Positions 8,197-17,111 are shown, counted from the first letter of the stretch. The stretch: DNA of 64,000 nt from Cupriavidus pauculus (GCF_008693385.1 NZ_CP044067.1:3032602-3096601); one strand, 5' to 3'. Made by a program: numbers and translations. Notes: generated from the sequence alone by a model not told the origin.

Positions 8197-10302
8197 ATGG
8201 ACGACACGTTCGGGGCGTTGTTCCACCCGGCCTCCGTTGCCGTGATCGGCGCCTCGGACAATCCCAACAAGGTCGGCGGCCGGCCCATCCATTACATGCG
8301 CGCGTTTGGCTATACGGGCGAGATCCTGCCGGTCAATCCGGGGCGTCACGTCATTCAGGGCCTGCCCGCGCACGCGACCCTCGCCGACCTCGTGGCGCTC
8401 GGCAAGACGCCTGAAGCGGCCATCGTCGCGGTGTCGGGCGACGCCACGCGCGAGCAGGTGAAGCTTTGTGCCGATGCGGGCGTCAAGGCGGCCGTGATCA
8501 TGGCCTCGGGCTTCGCCGAGACCGGCGCGGCCGGGCGTGCGCGCCAGCAGGAACTCGTGCGCATCGCCAATGCGGGCGGCATGCGTCTGGTCGGCCCGAA
8601 CGCGCAGGGCACCGCGAACTTTGCCAGTGGCGCGGTGCTCAACTTTTCGACGATGTTCATGGAGGTGGCGCCGCAGGACGGCCCCATCGCCATCATCAGC
8701 CAGAGCGGCGCGGCCAGCGTGATGCCGTATGCGCTGCTGCGGCAGGCCGGGCACGGCGTGCGATACCTCGTGGCCACCGGTAACGATGCGGACCTCGATG
8801 CGTGTGCGATCGCGGCGGCGGTGGCGGGCGATCCCGAGGTGCGGCTGATTCTCGTCTATCTGGAAACGATCTCGAATCCCGAAGCCCTGGCGCGTGCGGC
8901 GGCCACGGCGCGGGCGCGCGGTGCGAGCATCGTTGCGATCAAGGCCGGCAATAGTGCGCGCGGGGCGCAGGCGGCCGCCTCGCATACGGGCGCGCTGGTC
9001 GGCAACGACGCGGCGATCGATGCGTTTCTCGTCGCGCATGGCATCTGGCGCGCGGGCGATATCGGCGAACTCGTGCGCGCGGTGCCGCTGTATCTGCAGG
9101 ACCACGCGCCGGGGCAGGGCCGCACGGTGGTGATGAGCCATAGCGGCGCGGTGGGGGTGATGGCGGCCGATCTGGCGGAGCGGCATGCGCTGCCGCTGAC
9201 GGCATTGCAGGACGACACGCTGCGGGCGCTCGGCGAGATCCTGCCCGAGTTCGGCACCGCGAACAATCCGCTGGACATGACGGCCGCGCTGCTCGGCAAG
9301 GGCGACATGTTCCCGCGGGTGCTCAACGCGCTGGGCGCGGATCCTGCGGCGGACATGGTGATGATCGGCATCCCGGTGGCGGGGCCCGGCTACGACGTGG
9401 AAGCGCTGGCGCGCGATGCGGCGGCGTTCAGCGCGGCGCACCGCAAGCCGCTGGTGGCCAGCGCGCCGCAGCAGGGTGTGCGGGAAGTATTTACGCGGCA
9501 CGGGGTGCCGACGTTCGTGACCGAGGCGGATGCGGTGGCGGCGCTGGCGCAGTATGCGATGCACCGGCAGCGCAGCGCACGGGTCGTCATGAAGCCCGTC
9601 CCGTCCGCGCCGCCGCCGCTGGACGGCCATGGTCTGCAGGACGAGGCGCGCAGTCTCGCGCTGCTGGCCGAGGCCGGTGTGCCGACCGTGTCGTACCGCC
9701 GCTGCGCGAGTGCCGATGCGGCCGTCGCCGCGTTCGAGGCGATGCGCGCAGATGGCGCCGGAGCCGTCGTGGTCAAGGGTTGTGCGGCATCGGTGCCGCA
9801 CAAGAGCGAGCACGGCCTCGTGCATCTGCGCCTGAGCACCCCGGCAGAAGTCGAAGCCGCCGCGCACGCGTGTCTCGACACGTTGCGCACACTGGAGGTC
9901 ACAGAACCGCAAGTCGTGGTCGCGCAAATGGTCAAGGGCCGGCACGAATTCGCGCTCGGCGTCTCCGTCGACCCGATGTTCGGCCCCCTCGTGATGATCG
10001 GCGAGGGCGGCACGCTGCTGGAACTCCGCAAGGACATCGTGACCCTGCTCGCGCCGTTCACGGTCGACGACGCCAGGGCGGCCTGCGCGCGGCTGCGCGT
10101 GGCCCCGCTGTTCGCGGGCTATCGGGACATCCCGGCGCTCGACCTCGATGCGCTCGCCACCGCCGCCGTGGCGCTCGGCGACTGGGCCCTGCGCCATCGC
10201 AACACGCTGCGCTCGGTCGATATCAATCCCCTGATGGTGATGGCGGCCGGCGAGGGCGTAGTTGCTGTCGATGCCGTCGTCCAACTGCACGAGGAGACCT
10301 GA
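8197..10302 (+). CDS. ADP-forming acyl-CoA synthetase (acetate--CoA ligase family, fused alpha/beta)
   Basis: 701-residue fused NDP-forming acyl-CoA ligase that converts a carboxylic acid, ATP and CoA to acyl-CoA. The order is: CoA-binding domain (VAVIGASDNPNKVGG near residue 12), succinyl-CoA-ligase-like flavodoxin domains with the phospho-His motif ASHTGALVGND, then a C-terminal ATP-grasp domain (VVVKG, HKSEHG, FGPLVMIGEGGTLLEL). I chose ATG 8197, preceded by GGAGGA. A TTG at 8161 overlapping the previous stop would add 12 residues. Feruloyl-CoA synthetases such as FerA belong to this superfamily, and with the hydratases and aldehyde dehydrogenase downstream the true substrate could be a phenylpropanoid-like or other organic acid. 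Confidence 0.87.
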   Translation: MDDTFGALFHPASVAVIGASDNPNKVGGRPIHYMRAFGYTGEILPVNPGRHVIQGLPAHATLADLVALGKTPEAAIVAVSGDATREQVKLCADAGVKAAVIMASGFAETGAAGRARQQELVRIANAGGMRLVGPNAQGTANFASGAVLNFSTMFMEVAPQDGPIAIISQSGAASVMPYALLRQAGHGVRYLVATGNDADLDACAIAAAVAGDPEVRLILVYLETISNPEALARAAATARARGASIVAIKAGNSARGAQAAASHTGALVGNDAAIDAFLVAHGIWRAGDIGELVRAVPLYLQDHAPGQGRTVVMSHSGAVGVMAADLAERHALPLTALQDDTLRALGEILPEFGTANNPLDMTAALLGKGDMFPRVLNALGADPAADMVMIGIPVAGPGYDVEALARDAAAFSAAHRKPLVASAPQQGVREVFTRHGVPTFVTEADAVAALAQYAMHRQRSARVVMKPVPSAPPPLDGHGLQDEARSLALLAEAGVPTVSYRRCASADAAVAAFEAMRADGAGAVVVKGCAASVPHKSEHGLVHLRLSTPAEVEAAAHACLDTLRTLEVTEPQVVVAQMVKGRHEFALGVSVDPMFGPLVMIGEGGTLLELRKDIVTLLAPFTVDDARAACARLRVAPLFAGYRDIPALDLDALATAAVALGDWALRHRNTLRSVDINPLMVMAAGEGVVAVDAVVQLHEET

Positions 10303-10304
10303 TC

Positions 10305-11090
10305 GTGAGCGATCCAAAGCAAGACAGCCATGACGTGGTGCGCGTCGAACGCGACGGCGATATCGCCATCGTCATACTGAACCGTCCCACGCGCATGAAC
10401 GCCGTGAACGGCGCGCTGCGCCAGGCGCTCATCGACACGCTGGGCGCGCTCAACGCGGATACCGGCATCCGCGCGCTGGTCCTGACCGGCGCGGGCGAGC
10501 GCGCATTCTGCGCGGGGCAGGACCTCGACGAGGCCGCCGAAGTCTCGTGGCAGCAGATCGTGCCATGGCTCGAACGCCAGCGCGCGATGTACCAGGCCGT
10601 GCGCGACCTCGACAAGCCATCCGTCGTGGCCGTGCGCGGCGTGGCCGCCGGCGCGGGCTTCCAGGTGGCACTCTGCGCGGACTTCCGGCTGACCACGCCG
10701 GAGAGCCGATGGGGACAGCCGGAGGTGAAGGCCGGCCTCGCCAGCATCGTCGGGTCGTACCTGATGACGCTGCACGTCGGCCACACGCACAACGTGCAGA
10801 TGTCGCTGTCGGGCGAACTGGTCAGCGGCCAGCGCGCCTACGAGATGGGACTGGTCACGGCCCTGCACGCCGAAGCGGATCTGATGCCGGCCGCATTGGC
10901 CCGTGCGCGCACGCTCGCTGCACTGCCACCCACGGCGGTGCGCCTCTCCAAGCAGCGCCTGCGCGCGATGACGCAGCCGGGCTTCGACGATGCCGCCGTG
11001 GCAGGTATCCGCGCCCAGCTCGAATGCTACGCCGATGGCGAACCGCAGCGCGTCATGGCGCGGTTTCTCGAACAACGCAACACCAGGTAG
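10305..11090 (+). CDS. Enoyl-CoA hydratase/isomerase family protein
   Basis: 261-residue crotonase-fold enzyme. It begins at GTG 10305 after GAGGAG, two bases beyond the synthetase stop. Oxyanion-hole segments are AFCAGQDL and GVAAGAGFQVAL. The glutamate in WGQPEVKAGL occupies the place of the catalytic acid. It should hydrate, isomerise or cleave an enoyl-CoA made by the preceding ligase. It is the first of two crotonases in the run; they flank an aldehyde dehydrogenase and are not close copies of each other. The exact reaction is unresolved. Confidence 0.87.
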   Translation: MSDPKQDSHDVVRVERDGDIAIVILNRPTRMNAVNGALRQALIDTLGALNADTGIRALVLTGAGERAFCAGQDLDEAAEVSWQQIVPWLERQRAMYQAVRDLDKPSVVAVRGVAAGAGFQVALCADFRLTTPESRWGQPEVKAGLASIVGSYLMTLHVGHTHNVQMSLSGELVSGQRAYEMGLVTALHAEADLMPAALARARTLAALPPTAVRLSKQRLRAMTQPGFDDAAVAGIRAQLECYADGEPQRVMARFLEQRNTR

Positions 11091-11093
11091 GGA

Positions 11094-12515
11094 GTGAATG
11101 TGAAGCAATTGTCGGAACACTATATCGACGGCGCGCGCCGGTCGATCGAAGGCGGCGAGGTCGTGCGCGTGCTCGATGCCGCCACCGAGGCGCCGCGCGT
11201 GGACGTGCGGCTCGGCGGCGCAGCCGACGCGGACGCGGCCGTGCGCGCCGCAACGAAGGCCGCGCACGCATGGCAGACGCTGAGCCCCGGCGCGCGCGCG
11301 CAATACCTGCTTGCGCTGGCCGATGCGCTGGAATCGCGCGCATCCGAGCTGGCGGAGGATATCTCGCGTGAAGTCGGCATGCCGCTGAAACTGTCGCGCC
11401 GCATTCAGGTTGACGCGCCAATCGCGGCATGGCGCGCCACCGCCGCGCTCGCCGACGACTTCGCGTTCGTCCGGCAGGTCGCCCATTCCCGCATCACGAT
11501 GGCGCCCGTCGGCGTGGTCGCCGCCATCACGCCGTGGAACTATCCGCTGCACCAGATCACGGGCAAGGTCGCCCCGGCGCTGCTCGCGGGCTGCACGGTC
11601 GTGCTCAAGCCGTCCGAGCTCGCGCCGTCCGCGACGCAACATCTGATTGCCGCGTGCGAGGCCGCGCAACTGCCGGCCGGCGTACTCAATATCGTGTCCG
11701 GCGGCGCCGCGCTCGGCGCCGCGCTGGTGTCGCATCCCGACGTGCGGATGGTGTCGTTCACGGGCTCGACCGCCGTGGGCCGCAAGGTCGCCGCCACGGC
11801 CGCCGGCGACATGAAGCGCGTGTCGATGGAATTGGGCGGCAAGTCCGCGGCCGTCGTGCTGCCCGGCGCCGATCTGCAAAAGGCGGTCAAGGCTACCGTG
11901 GCATCGTGCTTCCTCAATTCGGGACAGACATGCAGCGCGACCACGCGGCTGATCGTCGCCCGCGAGGCCTATCCCGAATGCCGCGCATGGCTCGAGCAGG
12001 CGGTAGCGGCCATGACGCTCGGCGATCCGGCCGGCGCGAACACGCGCATCGGACCATTGCTCTCGGCTACGCAGCGCGAACGTGTGCACGCGCATCTGGC
12101 CGAAGCCGAACGCGCGGGATTCGACCGTATCGCGGGCGGTCCCGATGCGCCCGTGCCCGCGCACGGCTTCTTTGTCGCGCCCACGGTCTACGGCAACGTG
12201 CCCGCCGATAGCCGCCTGGCCAACGAGGAAGTCTTCGGCCCGGTGCTCGCGGTGCAGTGCTATGACACGGTCGAAGAAGCGATCGCGCTCGCCAACGGCA
12301 CGCCTTACGGCCTGGCCGCTACGGTCTGGGCGGCCGACGATGCCACGGGGGCCCGCGTGGCCGATGCGCTGCGGGCGGGGCAGGTGGACGTCAACGGTGC
12401 GCGCTTCAACCCCGCGGCGCCGTTCGGCGGGTTTGGCCTGTCCGGCATGGGCCGGGAGGGCGGTGTCTTTGGGCTCGAGGAGTTCGTCGAGCCGCGCGCG
12501 GTGCAGTTGCCATAA
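11094..12515 (+). CDS. NAD(P)+-dependent aldehyde dehydrogenase
   Basis: 473-residue aldehyde dehydrogenase that oxidises an aldehyde to a carboxylic acid. The catalytic Cys is in NSGQTCSATTR and the general-base Glu in MELGGKSAAV. The cofactor-binding fold shows SFTGSTAVGRKVA and ITPWNYPLHQ. Two in-frame GTG codons (11094 and 11100) are possible starts; GGGAG fits the second slightly better. Its place between two enoyl-CoA hydratase genes suggests it takes the aldehyde released by a hydratase/aldolase step, as vanillin dehydrogenase does in ferulate breakdown. That parallel is inference. Confidence 0.88.
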   Translation: MNVKQLSEHYIDGARRSIEGGEVVRVLDAATEAPRVDVRLGGAADADAAVRAATKAAHAWQTLSPGARAQYLLALADALESRASELAEDISREVGMPLKLSRRIQVDAPIAAWRATAALADDFAFVRQVAHSRITMAPVGVVAAITPWNYPLHQITGKVAPALLAGCTVVLKPSELAPSATQHLIAACEAAQLPAGVLNIVSGGAALGAALVSHPDVRMVSFTGSTAVGRKVAATAAGDMKRVSMELGGKSAAVVLPGADLQKAVKATVASCFLNSGQTCSATTRLIVAREAYPECRAWLEQAVAAMTLGDPAGANTRIGPLLSATQRERVHAHLAEAERAGFDRIAGGPDAPVPAHGFFVAPTVYGNVPADSRLANEEVFGPVLAVQCYDTVEEAIALANGTPYGLAATVWAADDATGARVADALRAGQVDVNGARFNPAAPFGGFGLSGMGREGGVFGLEEFVEPRAVQLP

Positions 12516-12534
12516 AGGAAAGAGGAACCGAACG

Positions 12535-13365
12535 ATGAGCCAGAAAACATATCAGGAACTGACGGTCACGCTGGCCGGCCGTAGCGGCCGCGTGGCCATC
12601 GTCACGATGAACCGCCCCGACAAGCTCAATGCGCTCACGCAGGTCATGGAGACCGAACTGCGCGATGCGATGGAAGCGCTCGACCGCGACGAGGAAGTCC
12701 GCGTGATCGTGCTCACGGGCGCGGGCAAGGGGTTCTGCGCGGGCATGGACATCAACGCGCTGGAGATCCTGCCGCCCGACGATATCCGCGCGGCGCGCTG
12801 GATGCGTCCATTCGACATGAACCGGCGCGCGGACTACCAGACGCGCTACGGTTACTTCCCCGCGCTGCGAAAGCCCATCATCTCCGCGATCAACGGCGCC
12901 GCGGCCGGCCTCGGCCTTGTATTCGCGCTCTATAGCGATATGCGATTTGCCAGCGAGAAGGCCGCGTTCAGCACGGCGTTCGCGCGACGCGGGCTGATCG
13001 CCGAGCATGGCATCGGATGGATGCTGCCGCGTGTGGTGGGACCCGGCCATGCGGCCGACCTGCTGTACTCGGCGCGCAAGGTGCTGGCCGACGAAGCGCT
13101 GCGCATGGGCCTCGTCGATCGTGTCTACGACGCGGATGCGCTGATGACCGAGACCGTCGCCTATGCGGACGACCTTGCCGAGAACGTGTCGCCACGGTCG
13201 ATAGGCGTGATCAAGCGCCAGCTGTGGGAGCAGCCGTTCCAGTCGCTGGCCGACGCCACGCGCGTGGCCAACGCCGAGATGTTCGAGAGCATCCAGAGCG
13301 AAGACTTCACGGAAGGCGTCGCGCACTTTATCGAGCGGCGGCCGGCGCGCTTCACCGGGCGATAG
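12535..13365 (+). CDS. Enoyl-CoA hydratase/isomerase family protein
   Basis: 276-residue crotonase-fold enzyme starting at ATG 12535 with AGAGGA upstream. Oxyanion-hole segments are GFCAGMDI and INGAAAGLGLVFAL. The active-site acid is probably the Glu of LIAEHGIGWMLP, a pattern of 2-(1,2-epoxy)/PaaB-like and general enoyl-CoA hydratases. It is the last gene of the plus-strand catabolic run and 19 bases downstream of the aldehyde dehydrogenase. Substrate unknown. Confidence 0.87.
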   Translation: MSQKTYQELTVTLAGRSGRVAIVTMNRPDKLNALTQVMETELRDAMEALDRDEEVRVIVLTGAGKGFCAGMDINALEILPPDDIRAARWMRPFDMNRRADYQTRYGYFPALRKPIISAINGAAAGLGLVFALYSDMRFASEKAAFSTAFARRGLIAEHGIGWMLPRVVGPGHAADLLYSARKVLADEALRMGLVDRVYDADALMTETVAYADDLAENVSPRSIGVIKRQLWEQPFQSLADATRVANAEMFESIQSEDFTEGVAHFIERRPARFTGR

Positions 13366-13391
13366 GCGGAGCGCGGCGTTGCACGCGGGTG

Positions 13392-13420
13392 TTGACAATA
13401 AATAGATGACCGACTATCTT
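13392..13420 (+). promoter_or_regulatory. Sigma70 promoter of the TetR gene with overlapping operator
   Basis: TTGACA (13392-13397), a 17-base spacer, then TATCTT (13415-13420): a near-consensus housekeeping promoter. The spacer contains ATAGATGACC (13402-13411). The same ten bases occur inverted at 14101-14110 in front of the next gene. A repressor bound there would block RNA polymerase, so autorepression by the TetR protein is likely. Confidence 0.72.
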
Positions 13421-13453
13421 TCTAACCATCGTTAGCCATTCGCCGGTTATCCC

Positions 13454-14035
13454 ATGCCAAGACCCCCCAACCCCGACGTGCGCGCCCGGCTGCTCGCCAC
13501 CGGCGGGCAGGTCGTCCACAGCCGCGGCTTCAACGGCTCCGGCGTGCAGGACATCACGGCCGCCGCCGGTGTGCCCAAGGGCTCGTTCTACAACTACTTC
13601 GACAGCAAGGAGGCATTCGCCATCGAGCTGCTGGAGCAGTACTGGCTCGGCATCGAGACCCGGCATTTCCCGCTGCTGCGCGATACGTCGCAGGCGCCCG
13701 CCGCGCGGCTGGCGCGGTTTTTCCGCGCACTGGCCGACGACCACGGCCAGCATAACTTCGCGCAGGGCTGCCTGGTCGGCAACCTGTCCCTCGAACTCGC
13801 GACCGAAAGCGACGACGCCCGGCGCCGGCTGATGCAGTTGTTCCAGCGCTGGGAAGATGCGCTGGCCGATTGCGTGGCCGCGCTGTCGCATATCGGTACC
13901 GGCGAGCGCGCCCACGATGTGGCCGGCGTGCTGATCGAGGCCTGGGAAGGCGCCGTGCTGCGCGCAAAGGTGCAGCGCAATCGCGACCCGTATCTGCGCT
14001 TCGAGCGGATGGTGTTGCCGAAACTGCTGGCCTGA
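13454..14035 (+). CDS. TetR-family repressor, NemR-like electrophile/redox sensor
   Basis: 193-residue TetR repressor. The HTH is in residues 10-55 (VQDITAAAGVPKGSFYNYFD). A single cysteine, C106, lies in a QGCLVGNLSLEL segment. In E. coli NemR the redox- and electrophile-sensing cysteine is also C106, in a GCL motif, so similar sensing of quinones, aldehydes or reactive chlorine is a reasonable inference. The gene is followed by a terminator and then a cysteine hydrolase whose promoter shares the 10-bp site found in this gene's own promoter. Confidence 0.85.
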   Translation: MPRPPNPDVRARLLATGGQVVHSRGFNGSGVQDITAAAGVPKGSFYNYFDSKEAFAIELLEQYWLGIETRHFPLLRDTSQAPAARLARFFRALADDHGQHNFAQGCLVGNLSLELATESDDARRRLMQLFQRWEDALADCVAALSHIGTGERAHDVAGVLIEAWEGAVLRAKVQRNRDPYLRFERMVLPKLLA

Positions 14036-14052
14036 CGACGAGGTACCACCGG

Positions 14053-14081
14053 GACGCGCCTTGGGGCACGTCTCTTTTTTT
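14053..14081 (+). terminator. Rho-independent terminator after the TetR gene
   Basis: GACG-C-GCC pairs with GGC-A-CGTC around a TTGG loop (one internal mismatch), followed by CTC and seven T residues. It separates the TetR gene from the hydrolase, so the hydrolase needs its own promoter. Confidence 0.75.
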
Positions 14082-14100
14082 GCCTTTTAATAAAGCGACT

Positions 14101-14113
14101 GGTCATCTATAAA
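14101..14113 (+). promoter_or_regulatory. Operator copy overlapping the hydrolase -10 element
   Basis: GGTCATCTAT (14101-14110) is the exact reverse complement of the site at 13402-13411. It runs into a TATAAA -10-like element (14108-14113), 30 bases upstream of the hydrolase ATG. This fits repression of the hydrolase by the upstream TetR protein. Confidence 0.65.
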
Positions 14114-14142
14114 CTGACCCGTCTTTTCACCGGAGAATCACC

Positions 14143-14856
14143 ATGTGCAATACGCCCAAGCTGCCTCAGTACGCCGACCCCGCCAACGCCGCGCTGCCGA
14201 AGCACACGATGAAACTCGATCCGAAGCGCGCCGCGCTCGTCGTGATCGATCCGCAGATCGACTTCATGAGCCCCCAGGGCGCCGCGTGGCCCCTCGTGGG
14301 CGAGAGCGTGACCGAGCAGAACCTCGTGCCGAACCTCGCGCGCCTGTTCCGTGCCGCCAAGCAGGCCGGGCTGCCCGTGGCCGTGTCGCCGCACTACTAC
14401 TACCCGCATGACCACGAGGGCGCGTTCCAGGGCCCGGGCGAGGTGCTCCAGCACGGGCTCGGCATGTTCGATCGCCCCGGTGCGCTGACGCTGGAAGGGT
14501 TTCGCGATTCGGGCGCCGACTTCCTGCCCGAGCTCAAGCCTTATATCGAGGACGGCAAGACCATCATCTGCTCGACACACAAGCTGTATGGCCCGCAGGT
14601 CAACGATCTGACGTTGCAACTGCGCAAGCGCCATGTCGATCAGGTCATCCTGACCGGCATGGCCGCCAACCTGTGCGTGGAATCGCATCTGCGCGATCTG
14701 CTCGAGCAGGGCTTCGAAGTAGGCGTGGTGCGCGATGCGATCGCGGGTCCCAAGGTGCCGGAGGGCGATGGCTATCTGGCCGCGCTGATCAACTTCCGGT
14801 TTATCGCCAACGGCCTGTGGACCACGGACGAGGTGGTGAAGCGGCTCGAAGGCTGA
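14143..14856 (+). CDS. Cysteine hydrolase, isochorismatase family
   Basis: 237-residue isochorismatase-fold hydrolase. The catalytic triad is visible: D36 in VVIDPQIDF, K147 in STHKLYGP and C178 in AANLCVESHL. Family members hydrolyse isochorismate, nicotinamide, N-carbamoyl compounds or similar amides; the substrate here is not clear. Control by a NemR-like repressor suggests a role in handling a reactive or foreign compound, which is inference. GGAG lies nine bases upstream of the ATG. The gene ends six bases from the convergent flavoprotein gene. Confidence 0.87.
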   Translation: MCNTPKLPQYADPANAALPKHTMKLDPKRAALVVIDPQIDFMSPQGAAWPLVGESVTEQNLVPNLARLFRAAKQAGLPVAVSPHYYYPHDHEGAFQGPGEVLQHGLGMFDRPGALTLEGFRDSGADFLPELKPYIEDGKTIICSTHKLYGPQVNDLTLQLRKRHVDQVILTGMAANLCVESHLRDLLEQGFEVGVVRDAIAGPKVPEGDGYLAALINFRFIANGLWTTDEVVKRLEG

Positions 14857-14862
14857 ACCCGT

Positions 14863-16560
14863 CTACCCGGGCGCGCGCTGCATGGCAAGAAAACGGTGCA
14901 GCTGCGCGACCACGGCCGCGCCTTCACCGACCGCCGACGCCACGCGCTTGGTCGAGCCCGAGCGCACGTCGCCGATCGCGAACACGCCTTCCACGCTGGT
15001 CTGCAGCAGCAACGGCGGACCGCTGGGCGCGGATGCCGTGGCGGGCAGGTTGTAATCCGTGAGCACAAAGCCCTTGTCGTCGAACAGCACGCCGCTTGGC
15101 CGCAGCCAGCGCGTATTCGGGTCGGCGCCGATGAATACGAACAGATGGTGCGTGGTCATGCTGCCCTCGATGCCACCGGCGCCGCGATAGTGGACGCGCT
15201 CGAGACGCGTCGTCCCCTCGAGGGCCGTGAGTTCGACGCCCATGTGGAGCGTGACGTTCGGCAACGCGCGCACGCGCTCCACGAGGTAGCGCGACATGCT
15301 GTGTTCGAGGTTGCCGCCGCGGATGAACATATGCACGTGCTCGGCGTGCGCGGACAGGAACACGACGGCCTGGCCGGCCGAGTTGCCGCCGCCGACCAGC
15401 AGCACGGACTCCGTGCGGCACAGCCGCGCCTCGATCGGCGTGGCCCAGTAGTAGACGCCATTGCCCTCGAACCGTTCGAGATCGGCCACGCCGGGCCGCC
15501 GGTATTCGGCGCCGCAGGCGATGACGACGGTGCGGGACTGGATATGGCAGCCATCGTCGAATTCGATGCCAAGAGGCGAGCGGTCGCAGTGCAGCGCACG
15601 GACCTCGCACGGGATGCCGATATGCGCGCCGAATTTCTGCGCCTGCACGAACGCGCGCCCGGCCAGGGCATGGCCGGTAATGCCCGTCGGAAAGCCAAGG
15701 TAGTTCTCGATACGCGCGCTGGTGCCCGCTTGCCCGCCGGGCGCGCGGCAGTCGAAGACGGCCACCGACAGGCCTTCGGACGCCGCGTACACGGCCGTCG
15801 CGAGTCCGGCCGGCCCGGCGCCCACCACGGTCACGTCGTAGACATGGCTCGGATCGAACTCCGGAATCAGGCCGAGGCACGATGCCAGCTGGCCCGCATC
15901 GGGATTGCGCATGACCGAGCCGTCGGGGCAGACGACGATCGGGAAGTCGTCGGGCGCGGGCGTCAGCCGTTCCAGCAGCGCAATGGCATCGGACTCGTGC
16001 GTGGCGTCGAGCGTGACGTAGGGAAACGCATTGCGCCGCAGGAAATTCTGCAGTGCCTGGAGCCGCGCATCCTCGCCCGAGCCTACGAGAATCACGCCAT
16101 GCCCGCGTTCGATGACGAGCACGCGGCGCAGGATCAGCGCGCGCATCAGCGTCTCGCCGATATCGGCCTCGCCGATCATCAGCGCGCTCAGTTCGTCGGG
16201 GCGCAGCAGCATCGCCTGCACGTCCTCGATCACGTGCGCATCGACCACGGCAGGTTTGCTCGACAACTGCGTGACGTCGGACGTGAATTCGCCCCGCTGC
16301 GTATAGGTATGCACCACACGCTCGTGACCCAGGCCATCGCGGCCGATGATGCGCACCTTGCCCGCAAGCAACACGAATACGCCCGGACACAGGTTACCGG
16401 CGCGATAGAGATATTCGCCGGCGGCGTGGTGAGTCAGCGTGCCGAAACGCCGCACGCGATCGAGCTCGGCCTCGGTGAGCACCGGAAACATCTGGGCATA
16501 GCGCGGGTGGTTGCGTACGCTCTCGTCGTCCGGTCGGTCATCCTGCGTTTCCTCGCGCAT
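14863..16560 (-). CDS. Cyclic-nucleotide-binding domain fused to thioredoxin-reductase-like FAD oxidoreductase
   Basis: 565-residue fusion. Residues about 20-150 form a cNMP-binding domain (GEYLYRAGNLCPGVFVLLAG). A thioredoxin-like linker follows, and from about residue 245 there is a thioredoxin-reductase-type FAD/NAD(P)H module (VTVVGAGPAGLATAVYAASE, GGQAGTSARIENYLGFP, VLLVGGGNSAGQA, VFAIGDVRSG). The redox CxxC of true thioredoxin reductases is missing: the expected position reads YWATPIEA. It therefore should not reduce thioredoxin by the usual route. It may be an NAD(P)H oxidoreductase gated by cyclic nucleotide or redox state. The start at 16560 (MREETQDD) is inferred from the domain start. 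Confidence 0.85.
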   Translation of the reverse strand: MREETQDDRPDDESVRNHPRYAQMFPVLTEAELDRVRRFGTLTHHAAGEYLYRAGNLCPGVFVLLAGKVRIIGRDGLGHERVVHTYTQRGEFTSDVTQLSSKPAVVDAHVIEDVQAMLLRPDELSALMIGEADIGETLMRALILRRVLVIERGHGVILVGSGEDARLQALQNFLRRNAFPYVTLDATHESDAIALLERLTPAPDDFPIVVCPDGSVMRNPDAGQLASCLGLIPEFDPSHVYDVTVVGAGPAGLATAVYAASEGLSVAVFDCRAPGGQAGTSARIENYLGFPTGITGHALAGRAFVQAQKFGAHIGIPCEVRALHCDRSPLGIEFDDGCHIQSRTVVIACGAEYRRPGVADLERFEGNGVYYWATPIEARLCRTESVLLVGGGNSAGQAVVFLSAHAEHVHMFIRGGNLEHSMSRYLVERVRALPNVTLHMGVELTALEGTTRLERVHYRGAGGIEGSMTTHHLFVFIGADPNTRWLRPSGVLFDDKGFVLTDYNLPATASAPSGPPLLLQTSVEGVFAIGDVRSGSTKRVASAVGEGAAVVAQLHRFLAMQRAPG

Positions 16561-16628
16561 CGCCAGCGTTCTCCCGACTGAGGGGGCCGTCCGTCGGCCC
16601 TCAGTCAATATAGGCGAGAAGCGCCGGG

Positions 16629-17042
16629 TCAGGTGCCGGCGGCCTCGCGGGAGCGCTTGAACGTGCCTTGCGCGGTGGCGATCGGGTCGCCATTCTCGGC
16701 CGTGAGCTCGGCCGACGAGAAATAGATGCTGCGGCCCGCGCGGGTGACGTGCGCGGTCGCGCGGACACGGCCGGTGCTGACGCGGCCCAGATAGCTGATG
16801 GTCAGCATCAGCGTGACCGCGTTGCCCATCTTGCCGTCCTCGCCCTGCAGGCCGGCGTAACCGCAGGCGGCATCGAGCAGCGTGGCGCTCACGCCGCCCT
16901 GGAGCGAGCCCTGGCGGTTCAGGTGGCGGGGTTCGATATCGAGTTCGAGCGTGCAGGCACCATGGGTGACGCTGGTCAGGCGGATGCCGAGGTCGTCGAG
17001 CAGGGGATTGTCGGTGGGGTAGGTCACGGCTTGGGTCGTCAT
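16629..17042 (-). CDS. PaaI-family hotdog-fold thioesterase
   Basis: 137-residue single hotdog-domain protein of the PaaI/YbgC-like acyl-CoA thioesterase group. The conserved HLNRQGSLQGGVSATLLDAA segment holds the N-Q-GS/HGG catalytic region that usually ends with an acidic residue (D). It probably hydrolyses a small acyl- or aryl-CoA to free CoA. It stands alone between the flavoprotein gene and the chemotaxis operon. Confidence 0.85.
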   Translation of the reverse strand: MTTQAVTYPTDNPLLDDLGIRLTSVTHGACTLELDIEPRHLNRQGSLQGGVSATLLDAACGYAGLQGEDGKMGNAVTLMLTISYLGRVSTGRVRATAHVTRAGRSIYFSSAELTAENGDPIATAQGTFKRSREAAGT

Positions 17043-17111
17043 GAGTAATGGGCAACTGGCCCAGGCCGCTATTCTGACGCAAACGCCTGCGCCGCGCGAC
17101 GCAGCGCGCCG

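Noticed and set aside
8095..10317. Minus-strand frame of about 740 codons opposite the acyl-CoA synthetase
   Set aside because: The plus strand has a full set of ligase motifs. The antisense product is low-complexity Arg/His-rich sequence.
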